Origin: Calamus simplicifolius
Taxonomy: Eukaryota > Streptophyta > Magnoliopsida > Arecales > Arecaceae
Assembly (NCBI GenBank): GCA_900491605.1
Contig: UESW01005041.1
Coordinates: 215,291 to 279,290, forward strand
Direction of reading: 5' to 3'
DNA length: 64,000 nt
The notes under the pieces: model-generated
The model's database searches: none
What the model saw: the letters and a program-made list of their open reading frames with translations, nothing else
Told to the model about the DNA's origin: nothing
Part shown: positions 54,856-64,000 of the stretch, piece after piece
Layout: each line of letters begins with the position of its first letter
How positions within the stretch are numbered: the first letter of the stretch is position 1
Position numbers and translations under genes: made by a program

Positions 54856-56479
54856 TGTTGGGGGTAGAATCGTCATTGCATTGATAATCGTGCAAGGGGG
54901 CTGAGACCGACCCCATCCCTCCGCCAGCTACGATATGCCCCCAAGGAATAAGCCAAACTAATATGGTCCGTCAGGCCATGCGCCCCCCCGAGTCTTCCAT
55001 GGTTCGACCTCTCCGGGCTTCCATAGCTCGGTTTCCCCGAGCCTCCCATGGTTCGGCTTCCTCCGGGCTTCCATAGCTCGGTTTCCTCCGAGCCTCCCAT
55101 GGTTCAGCTTCCTCCGGGCTTCCATAGCTCGGCTTCCCCGAGCCTCCCGTGGTTCGGCTTCCTTCGGGCTTCCATAGCTCGGTTTCCTCCGAGCCTCCCA
55201 TGGTTCGGCTTCCTCCGGGCTTCCATAGCTCAGCTTCCTCCGGGCTTTCATAGCTCGGCTTCCCCGAGCCTCCCGTGGTTCGGCTTCCTTCGGGCGTCCA
55301 TAGCTCGGTTTCCCCGAGCCTCCCGTGGTTCGGCTTCCTCCGGGCTTCCATAGCACGGTTTCCTCCGGGCTTCCATAGCTCGGCTTCCCCGAGCTTCCCG
55401 TAGCTCGGCTCTTCCAGGCTTCCATAGCTCGGCTTCCCTGAGCCTCCCATGGTTCGGCTTCCTCCGGGCTTCCATAGCTCGGCTTCCTCCGGGCTTCCAT
55501 AGCTCAGCTTCCCCGAGCTTCCCGTAGCTCGGATCCTCCGGGCTTCCATAGCTCAGCTTCCCCAAGCTTCCCATAGCTCGGCTCCTCCAGGCTTCCATAG
55601 CTCGGCTTTCCCAAGCTTCCCGTAGCTCGGCTCCTCCGGGCTTCCATAGCTCGGCTTCCCCGAGCCTCCCATGGTTCGGCTTCCTCCGAGCTTCCATAGC
55701 TCGGCTTCCTCCGGACTTCCATAGCTCGGCTTCCCCGAGCCTCCCATGATTCGGCTTCCTCCGGGCTCCCATAGCTTGGCTCCCTCCGGGCTTCCACAGC
55801 TCGGCTTCCCTGGGCCTCCCATGGCTCGCTTTTCCTGAACTACCTACAGCCCGAACTCATTGAGCGATCCATGATCCGATACTCACCTCCACGGAACCTG
55901 ATGCGGGAGAGCCTAGGCCTATCGTAACAGCATCCCAGGCAGAGAATTATATTGAAGAGTGGTTTAGAACCTAATACAGCTATCTGGGACCTACACATCT
56001 ACCAGATCTTAGGACAACAGGGAGCTCTCCTAGCCGTCGATCCTTTAACGAACAAGATACGGATCCCAACGGCCCCACAACGGCCTGATTCGATTCATCT
56101 CCGTATCCTAACAACCTTCGAACCTTCCAGAAGGCGCTCAAGATCCAGGTGACAGCCTATAAATACGATACTCCCAGATTTTCTCAGGTATGCGCTCAAT
56201 GCTCCCGGCTCACTCTCACTCTCTCACTCTCCCCCGCTGCTCGTCGGCGCTCCCTTAGAGCTCCCGATCGGCCGCCCCTAGAGAGACTCCCCGAAGAGAT
56301 CCACCTCCCCATTTTCTGTTGATCACCGATCCCCCACTGACTTTAGCGTCGGAGGGTCTTCTGCGGAGGGCCACCCCCAACGCCTCTTGCGTGAGGACTT
56401 CTGTGTAGGTCCGCCCAGAGGAAGCCCAGACCAGGAGATCGACCGCGCCCGAGTCGGAGGAAGGATACCGGTGGCAATA
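54856..56479 (+). repeat. 5' LTR of element E
   Basis: It starts TGTTGGGGGTAGAATCGTC and ends about GGTGGCAATA, directly before GATTGGTGCTAGAGGAAGGG (primer-binding site). The TATA core CTATAAATACG is at 56157-56167. The last 150 bp (GTCGGAGGGTCTTCTGCGG...) match the LTR ends of B and C. Confidence 0.9.
55010..55815 (+). repeat. Tandem array inside the LTR of E
   Basis: Units of about 50 bp, in variants, of the form GCTTCCATAGCTCGG-CTTCCCCGAGCC-TCCCATGGTTCGG-CTTCCTCCGG. Most spacings are multiples of three, which creates long meaningless open frames on both strands. The array replaces the shorter CTCGGCCTCAGCCGAG array of the B LTR. Confidence 0.9.
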
Positions 56480-56564
56480 GATTGGTGCTAGAGGAAGGGC
56501 CTCAAGTCCCGTTAAAACTTGAAGAAAGGAGATAAGGTTCTCGATCTGGAGTAGAACCTCTCCA

Positions 56565-58036
56565 ATGGCCAATCGGAGAAGAGCAACCTTTGAAGCCCAA
56601 GACCAGGTCGTCGCTCACAGACCTGATCCGACAGGCAACACGGCGCTGCAGCCCCCACCGGTTGAGACCCCATCACCACCAGCCATCCCGGTGACCCAGG
56701 ACTTGTTTGCCACACTGGTCCAGCAGGTCCAAGCCCTGACCCATCTAATTCAGGAGCGTTTCGCAGTCGCCCCTGCTCCACACCTTCATAAGGAGGCCGC
56801 AGCTCCTTCCTCTCCGGCCACCTCCTCCTCTGGTCCGCATGAGGCCATGGACCCCCCACATCGACCCAGAGGGGACAAACCGGTCCCGCGAGGCGGCCAT
56901 GACAGGGAGCCTCCCAGATCTTGCCGAGCCCGGACCCTCTCCCCGGTGTCCTCCCACCATGATTCAATGTCGTCCCTGCACTCTCCCCGCCCAGCTCCTC
57001 CTCTTATTGCTAAAGAGGAGATCCGTCGATAGATCTGGGAGATGCGTCAGGAGCTGAACGCTGCCAAGTAGGCCTATCCGCCTCAGCCCAAGGCGGAGCA
57101 GGGCATCCCTTTCTCCAAAGGGATCATGAAGGAAGTGATTCCCTCCCATGTCATGTTACCAGCTGTCGAGCCCTACCACGGCTCTTCTGACCCGGATGAT
57201 CATCTCAGCAGCTTCCGGTCAATAATGATGTTCCACGGAGCATCCGACGTGATCCTCTGTCGTGCCTTCCCCTCCACCCTCAGAGGATCTGCCCGAACCT
57301 GGTTCAACGCCTTGAAACCAGGTTCCACTGATTCATTCGACGAGTGAGCCATCTTTTTATAGGCCAGTTCGTTAGCAGCCGCCGTCATCGACGGAGATCC
57401 GACTCCCTCTCTGAAGTTAAGCAGAGAGAGGGGGAGTCCCTGAGAAACTATCTTGGCAGCTTCAACAAGGCCATGCTAGAGATGGACCACCTTAATCATG
57501 AGGTGGCTATGTCCGCCTTAGCAGGGGGAGTTTCGAAGGAAAGCGACTTCTACCTAGCGATGGAAGTCAGCTACCCCCGATCCTCTCCGATATGATGGCC
57601 TTGGCAGACAAGTATGCCAGGGTCGAAGAATCATGGAGAGTTGCCCGCGCCGAGCTAGCAAAGAAGAAAGAGCTCCCCCACTGCCGCCGAGGAATCGCTC
57701 CTGAAGCCCGCCTAGGTGATTCGACCGCTACACTCCGCTAACTGTGCCCCGGGCGCAGATCCTCATGGAGATAGAGCGCCAGCTCCCCCGGCCAGCCCCT
57801 CTCGAGGGAACCCAACTCGAAGGGACCCCGCCAAATACTACCGCTATCACCAGGAGCATGGCCACGACACTGAGGAATGCTGGCAGCTAAAGAACAAAAT
57901 TGAGAGGCTGATCCAGCGGGGCCGACTGAATCAGTTCAGGAGGGTGCCTGAGCCAGGGCAAGGAGGTGACCGCCAGCCCGAGCCTCAGCAGCCTCCTCCT
58001 CCTCCCAATCTACCCGTGATCGCCATATTAACATGA
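56565..58036 (+). pseudogene. gag: Element E gag
   Basis: The start MANRRRATFEAQDQV is open through the Pro-rich arm with VTQDLFATLVQQVQALTHLI to 57032. The capsid continues in other frames at 57126-57595 (SDSLSEVKQREGESLRNYLG) and the knuckle at about 57835-57890 (KYYRYHQEHGHDTEECWQLK). There the first Cys of the knuckle is Tyr, so zinc binding is doubtful. Frame changes lie near 57040-57130, 57345 and 57590. Confidence 0.85.
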
Positions 58037-58039
58037 TTG

Positions 58040-61000
58040 AAGAGGCCGGTGGCTCGAGTTCCAAAAATGATGAAGGCTCGGCGCCAAAGAGAGCACGAAC
58101 GGGCGAGCTCTCCTTCTCCGACGATGATCTCCAAGGGATACATTCCCACAAGACGACGCACTAGTTGTATCCCTCAATTTAAATAACTATGATGTAAGCT
58201 GGATCCTTGTTGACAGTGGAAGTTCGGTGAATGTTTTGTACCTCGATGTGTTTCCCAAGATGAGACTGCTCACAGAAAACCTTCGAGCTGTGGATTCCAC
58301 CCTAATGGGATTCACAGGCGACGTCATCATCCCGGAAGGGGTCGTAACCCTGATGGTTCGCGCAGGAGCCTAGCCCTTGTGGCCACTGTTCACACGGACT
58401 TCCTAGTAACCAAACTCAGGTCTCCATACAACGCAATATTTGGCAGACCCGGCCTGATGTCCCTCAAGGAAGTTGTCTCCATCCCACACCTATCCATGAA
58501 ATTCCCCATCGAGCGGGGAGTTGGAGTTGTTCAAGGAAGCCAAACCATGGCTCGGCAATGCTTTGTTACTAGCCTTCAGTCCAGAATGCCGGAGGTTGAC
58601 GGGCTGGACGCCCGAGAGGATTTCACCGAACAGTAAGGAGAACCAGCCGAGGAGCTGGAGGAAGTGCCGCTGGATGAAGCTCATCCCGACCGAACCATAA
58701 AGATCGGGTCGCTGCTAAAGGGCGAACCTCGGCGCAGGTTGATCGAATTTCTCCGAAGCAATGCTGATGTCTTCGCCTGGTCTGCCTCTGACATGCCGGG
58801 GATCAGCCCTGAGGTTCTCGTCCATCATCTCAACGTGGATGAGATGCACCGGCCCGTCAAGCAGAAGAAGAGGAGCTTTGCCCCGGAGCGGCAGAAGGTA
58901 TTGAAGAGAAGTTGATAAACTCATCAAGGCAAACTTTGTCCTAGAGTAAATTACCCAAGCTGGCTATCGAACGTCATCATGGTGAAGAAGTCGAACGGCA
59001 AGTGGTGGATTTGCATCGACTTCACCGACCTCAAAAAGCCTGCCTGAAGGACAGCTTCCCTCTTCTTCGGATCGATCAGCTTGTGGATGCCACCTTGGGT
59101 CACCAAATGCTGACATTCATGGACGCTTACTCCGGCTACAACCAGATCCGGATGGCCCCCGAGGATGAAGAAAAGACCGCCTTCATAACCGACCGAGGTA
59201 CTTACTGTTACCGTGTCATGCCTTTGGTCTTAAAAATGCAGGAGCCACCTACCAAAGGCTAGTTAATAAAGTATTCAAGGAGCAAATTGGCCGGAACATG
59301 GAGGTGTATGTCGACGATATGCTGGTCAAAAGCAAAGAAGCATCACAACACGTCGAGGACCTCTCGAGAGCTTTGCGATGATCCGCAAGTATGGGATGAA
59401 GCTCAATCTGACTAAGTGCGCATTCGGCGTTAACTCCGGGAAGTTCCTCGGCTTCATGGTCTCCAGGGAGGTATCGAAGCTAACCCCCAGAAAATTCAAG
59501 CTCTTCAACAAATGGCGCCCCCGACATCTATTAAAGAGGTCCAGCGCCTAACTGGGAGGATAGCGGCTCTCAACCGCTTCGTGGCGCGCTCAGCCGAGAG
59601 ATGCCTCCCCTTCTTCAAAACCCTCGATCAGCTAAGAACTTCCAGTGGACCCCCGAGTGTCAAAATCATTCCAAGACCTCAAGAAGTACCTCGCTTGCCC
59701 CCGCTCCTCAGCAGTCCAAGCCCGGGTGAGACACTATTCCTATATCTGGCTGTTTCAGAAGGTGTCGTCTCGGTGCTAGTCAGGAAGGAAAACAAGATCC
59801 AGAAGCCAATTTATTATGTCAGCAGGCTACTCCGCGATGCGGAGACAAGGTATAGCAGAATTGAAAAAATGGTGTTGGCCTTGATCACCTCAGTTCGGAA
59901 GCTGCGACCATACTTCCAGGCGCATTCTGTGACGGTCCTGACTGACCAACCCATCAAGGCGGTGGTCCACCGCCCCGAAACATCAGGGAGAATGACCAAG
60001 TGGGCTGTCGAGCTGAGCGAGCACGATATCCACTTTCAGCCTCGCCGGCCATCAAAGCTCAGGTGTTAGCGATTTCCTCCTTGAGTGTACTATCCCGGAG
60101 GCTCCACCCCCGACTCCCCCGAAGAACCAAAATCTGGTGCCCGCTGGCTCCTCCATGTCGACGGGTCATCTAACGCCCATCGCTCCGGTGCGGTCTGGTT
60201 CTCACCAGTCTGGAGGGGGCAACTTTTGAATATGGTGTACGCTTCTCCTTCCCAGCCTCCAACAATGAAGCTGAGTATGAAGCCCTGCTGGCCGGTCTCC
60301 AAATCGCCCGCAACCTGAAGGTGGAGAAACTTAATGCCTTCACCGACTCCCAGCTGGTGGCAGGTCATGTGCGAGGGGAGTTTGAGGCTCGGGAACCAAA
60401 CATGATCCGATATCTTCAAGAGGTGCGGAGCCTACTCTCCATTTTCTGAGTTTGAGATTATTCAGATTCCTAGGTCGAAAATGCCTGCCCGACCTATTGT
60501 CTCGGCTGGCGACTGCGGAGTCAGTGGACGCCGAGCAAAAATTCACCTGGAGACCTTGGAGAAACCCAGTATCACGAAAGCTGACCGAATAATGCAAGTT
60601 GAGGCCAAACCATCATGGTTCGATCTATTCTGAGGTACCTCAAAGAAGGGTCGCTTCCACCTGACCGGAGAGAGGCCCGAAAGCTAAAGCTGCAAGCCAC
60701 CCATTATGTGCTGATCACGATCAACTCTACAAATGGTCCTTCTCCATGCCACTGCTCAGATGTCTCCGCCCATCTGAAGCAGATTATGCTTCCGTGAAGT
60801 GCATGAGGGGATTTGCGGCAACCATCTGGGAAGCCGGTCCCTGTCACAAGGTGCTACGACAAGGCTACTATTGGCCGACCATGCAGAAGGATGCAGACGA
60901 CCTTGTCCGAGCTTGCGACCCATGCCAGAGGCACTCAAGCATTCAAAGACTCCCCTCCGCCAGCCTGGTTCCTATATCCTCTGCCTGGCCCTTTGCCAAG

Positions 61001-61840
61001 TGGGGGATGGACATCCTTGGCCCGTTTCCGCTCGCCACGGGATAGCGAAATTTCTCTTCGTCGCCATCGACTACTTCACTAAATGGGTCGAGGCGGAGGC
61101 AGTTGCAAAAATAACCGAGGCACGGCCAGAGATTTTGTATGGAGGTCCATCATCTGCCGTTTCGGCCTCCGCACACTATAATCACTAATAACGGCAGACA
61201 ATTCAACAACCCGAAGTTCCGCCAGTTCTGCGAAGAACACGGAATCCATCACCACCTCACCTCGGTCGGGCATCCGCAAGCCAACGGAGCGGCTGAAGTA
61301 ACCAACCGGACTTTGCTTCAAGGTATCAAGGCTCGGCTCTCCAGGGCCCGAGGCAGGTGGGCAGACGAGTTACACCATGTCCTGTGGGCCTACCGCACCA
61401 CCCCAAGAGTACCCACAGGCGAAACCCCATTCTGGATGGCCTTCGGCACAAAGGCCGTTATCCCCGTAGAGATAGGCCTCCCTTCGCTGCGGTGGAAAGC
61501 TACTCGGAGGAGGCCAGCGACGAACAGCTCCATACCAACCTCGACCTGATAGAGGAGGTCAGAGAGAAAGCTTGGATCAGAGTAGCCGCCTACCAGCAAA
61601 GGGTGGCCCGCTACCATGCCTCCAGAGTCAAAGGGAAAGCTTTCTTGCCCGATGACCTTGTCCTCCGGAAAGCATCTGTCTCCAAACCGTTGGAACAAGG
61701 AAAGCTGGCACCAAACTGGGAAGGCCCATACCAAGTAGCGGAGATCGTTGGACCGGGACCTACAAGCTGCAAGATTTAAGCGGAAAGTCCATCCCCCGAA
61801 CGTGGAACTCGGACAATCTCCGTAAGTATTATCAATAGGG
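58040..61840 (+). pseudogene. pol: Element E pol (protease, RT, two RNase H domains, integrase)
   Basis: Protease: ILVDSGSSVNVLYLDVF near 58200-58250, with a stop near 58372. RT: FAWSASDMPGISPEVLVHHL, FMDAYSGYNQIRMAPEDEEK, and a shifted-frame YVDDMLVKS near 59305-59330. RNase H: KPIYYVSRLLRDAETRYS and TVLTDQPIKAVVHRP. Second RNase H: WLLHVDGSSNAHRSGA near 60150, then an EAEYEALLAGL-like stretch. Integrase: RACDPCQRHSS, WGMDILGPFPLATG followed by a stop, ANGAAEVTNRTLLQG (the Glu is kept) and NWEGPYQVAEIVGPG. Many single-base frame changes make it inactive. Confidence 0.87.
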
Positions 61841-61984
61841 TATGTCCTTTATAGGCTCACCTTATTATACCACATTACATTTTTGTCGGCACATATTTCA
61901 TAATTTACACTTGAATCATCACACATTATATCGCCAAAAAATTGCGAAAAGAAATAGGTGCTGCTCACCAATTATCGGCACAAC

Positions 61985-62240
61985 CGAGTTACCTATTTGA
62001 ACAGGAAATCTCCAAACCTCGGCTGGGCCGAGCAACAAATCCCCGAACCTCGGCTGGGCCGAGCAACAAAATCTCCGAACCTTGGCTGGGCCGAGCAACA
62101 AAATCTCGAACCTCGGCTGGGCTGAGCAACAAAATCTCCGAACCTCGGCTGGGCCGAGCAACAAATCTCCGAACCTCGGCTAGGCCGAGTAACAAGATTG
62201 CCGAATCTCGGCAGGACCGAGCGACAGAATCCCCGAACCT
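61985..62240 (+). repeat. Tandem array with CTCGGCTGGGCCGAG core in E
   Basis: Seven units of about 33-35 bp: CCGAACCTCGGCTGGGCCGAG followed by CAACAAAATCT (core CTCGGCTGGGCCGAG). It lies just after integrase, the position of the B and C arrays. Confidence 0.88.
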
Positions 62241-62878
62241 GGACAAAGCCACGATCTCTGAAGCCCCGGCCAAAATCGGAGTGCGTAAACCCCGGCCAGA
62301 GTCAAGGGGTATATTCTGCTTCTAGAAATCTCGGCCAAAGCTGGAGAACGACCTTAAACTATCAAATTCCTCGGGCCAACCGAGTGATATTCTTGTGCCC
62401 TGGTCGTGACCGATGACTGAATCTTCAGCCAAAAGAGCAAAGCTTCGCGCTTTAGCCGCACCCCAGGGCGTCGTTTGAAGCAGGGTGACCTCTCGGATAC
62501 CCTAAAATAAAAACCTCCTGATACTCAGAAGAAGTAAAGGATCTCCTTCTAAAGGACCGCCTAGGCCCGCCACTGGTCCAAACAGGGACCAATGACCCCT
62601 CAAAAATGTGGTTCGGATTCGGGCAGCTTACAAGCCCCGACCAACCTAAACAATCTTCTAAACTATGTGCGGATTCGGGTGGCTTGCGTGCCCTAATTAA
62701 ACCCGACCGAGGTCTCCTAAGACTTAGCTCGAACTCGGGCGGTTGATAAATCCCAATCAACGTTCGCAAACGCTTTGGAAGCAATAAGATACATAGTATG
62801 CCAAATCCTTATATTCATTGATTAAAAAGAGAAGAAAGACAACAACGGTAAAAAGAAAAAGAAGTAAAAGAGCCCTCG
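62241..62878. other. Non-coding 3' region of E with scattered repeat units
   Basis: No gene is seen. It includes two GATTCGGGCAGCTTACAAGC-type units near 62630-62690 and probably the 3' end of antisense unit 3 (an A-rich AATGAATATAAGG-type sequence on the minus strand at about 62805-62820). Confidence 0.5.
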
Positions 62879-63182
62879 CTAAGGCTCACTGTCTTCTCCG
62901 GGAGCTGACAAGTCCTCCAAGCCCTGGGACAGCTCGGCAACTTGTCGGTGGAGGGATGTTATCTCCCCTTTGCTGGTCCACCACCCGGCAAAGGGCCGCG
63001 ACCTCCCTCGTAGAGACAGCGACGTACTCCTCAACGAACCTCTCGAGCCATTCGTGGCTCGCGAAGGCCAACGCCAAGGCCTGGCCGTCAACCGTAATGG
63101 TGGGACGACCCCCCTCTGGACGCATCAGACCATTGATCACCGCGCTTAATCCATCAGAAGATTGCTCTCCTTGAAAAGCCAT
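62879..63182 (-). pseudogene. Antisense unit 3 of element E: small coiled-coil protein with one frameshift
   Basis: The start is MAFQGEQSSDGLSAVING. It continues with TITVDGQALALAFASHEWLE and FVEEYVAVSTREVAALCRVV, then shifts frame near 62970 to EITSLHRQVAELSQ and ends APGEDSEP. It matches unit 3 of B along its whole length (TVDG, STREV, the coiled coil, the APGE tail). TATA (GTATAAATAC, 63243-63252) is at the same distance as in B. Function is unknown. Confidence 0.6.
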
Positions 63183-63242
63183 GTTGAAAGCTGTTCTGAG
63201 ATCGAACCAAAAGGATGGCAAGCACCAGCACCCCACTCGTCC

Positions 63243-63252
63243 GTATTTATAC
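63243..63252 (-). promoter_or_regulatory. TATA box of antisense unit 3 (E)
   Basis: The minus strand reads GAGTATAAATACGGACGAG, about 65 bp upstream of the unit 3 ATG, with a matching sequence in B at 19187-19195. Confidence 0.55.
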
Positions 63253-63659
63253 TCTTCAGGCGAGTACCTCATCAGTCGGGCCATAAATACTGACCCGTGA
63301 GAATTCGCCACATGTCGCCGCTTTAACTGGCGCCTACAGAATCCGAGGGTCAAGCCCCATCCCGAGCGAGATCGGTAAATGCAGACGGACTGTTCGGGAA
63401 CCCCCCTCCTTCTCTAGAAATGGGGTACTTCCCGATCTGCCGGCCCCCCGCAATAAATGCCCTCGACACTTCCCCAAACTCTCTTAAATCGGCCACCTTT
63501 CGGAAAGCGTGAAAAAGAGAGAGCGCCAGCACCTGGCAATAACTCGCTCCCCGGGAATAGTCAAGTCATAAATGGAGGGCGTGACCATGCACCGCCCGTT
63601 CTGCCTTGACGCTCTCACCGAACCTCGCAGGACCTAGCATCATGACTCACGGTGACGAC

Positions 63660-63870
63660 TAAGTCATCCCTCCAAGCTCTGAATCTCTGAACCTTGGCAG
63701 GCCGAGCAACAAATCTCCGAACCTTGGACCAAGTGAACAAACTCTGAACCTTGGCGGGCCAAGCAATCATTCTCCGAACCTTGGCAAGGCCGGCCACAAA
63801 TATCCGAACTCCAATAGATCGAATCATGAATTTCCGAGCTTCGGCCAGAGACAAGGAACATATTTTACCA
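63660..63870. repeat. CTTGGCAGGCCGAG-type array in E
   Basis: Five diverged units of about 35-40 bp (TCCGAACCTTGGCAAGGCCG and similar) lie upstream of antisense unit 3, as in B at 19640-19862. A GGGCAGCTTACAAGCCCC unit follows at 63902. Confidence 0.75.
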
Positions 63871-64000
63871 CCAAACAGTCTCTAAATCTCCGTCCACACC
63901 CGGGCAGCTTACAAGCCCCGATCGACTCAGGTAGCACGGGACCCCGTCCAAAAGCGAACGAGATGTCTCATGCCTCAGCCAACAACGACAACCTCGCACA

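Larger units (their letters stand above)
54856..64000 (+). mobile_element. Tat-lineage Ty3/gypsy retrotransposon E (3' end beyond window)
   Basis: The order is 5' LTR, primer-binding site, gag, pol with both RNase H domains, integrase, arrays and antisense unit 3, in the same sense as B. By comparison with B, antisense units 2 and 1, the polypurine tract and the 3' LTR should follow after 64000. The LTR is about 600 bp longer than in B because of a tandem array. Gag is the best preserved start of the set; pol has many single-base frame changes. Confidence 0.93.

Noticed and set aside
54958..55797. Open frames of 90-190 codons on both strands with repeated Ser-Tyr-Gly-Ser-Pro or Ser-Arg-Ala-Met motifs
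   Set aside because: They arise from the E LTR array because unit spacings are multiples of three; three frames are open at once and no start or domain supports any of them.

Overview
The window is plant nuclear DNA, almost certainly from a flowering plant. It holds nested retrotransposons, long diverged tandem arrays and one small spliced gene present twice. I cannot name the species; a monocot is only a guess. No rRNA, tRNA, organellar or bacterial gene is visible.

Layout. A direct segmental duplication forms the frame. Copy 1 runs from about 2.2 to 29.3 kb and copy 2 from about 48.7 to 54.85 kb. Each copy carries the 5' end of an old Tat-type Ty3/gypsy element (A, 190-3723; D, 48650-50246) sitting in a Copia reverse-transcriptase relic, followed by a five-exon coiled-coil gene on the minus strand. 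Later insertions differ between the copies, so each copy shows the other's empty site. Copy 1 gained a 6 kb LINE (4492-10473, 13-bp target duplication), a 14.8 kb Tat element B inside the last intron of the gene (11359-26158), a hAT-like MITE and a second insertion upstream of the gene. Copy 2 gained a 5'-truncated LINE and the 5' boundary of Tat element E (54856 to beyond the window end). Between the copies, an AT-rich minisatellite with three spaced copies of a MITE-like unit was split by Tat element C (30013-44161, minus strand). Next come a Copia 3' end and unclassified AT-rich DNA. The left edge of the window is the LTR of another element inserted in element A.

The Tat elements. A to E share a primer-binding site starting TGG(C/T)(G/A), a gag with a C-X2-H-X4-H-X4-C knuckle, and, where pol is complete, protease, RT, RNase H, a second (archaeal-type) RNase H and integrase. 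That second RNase H identifies the Tat lineage. All gag-pol copies carry frameshifts.

The most interesting structure lies between integrase and the 3' LTR. There the elements carry separate transcription units pointing against gag-pol. Unit 1 is a protein gene with three short GT-AG introns and a domain resembling Pfam 'putative gypsy type transposon' (PF04195). Unit 2 is a conserved TATA-to-AATAAA unit of uncertain coding capacity. Unit 3 encodes a coiled-coil protein of about 100 residues behind a conserved TATA box. Units 1 and 2 are seen in B and C, and unit 3 in B and E. The units are embedded in several tandem arrays, and similar arrays lie in the LTRs. The array units differ, but nearly all are built around a self-complementary CTCGG-spacer-CCGAG core. 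Antisense ORFs in Tat elements are known in general; a three-unit cassette with conserved promoters and hairpin arrays is what I would follow up.
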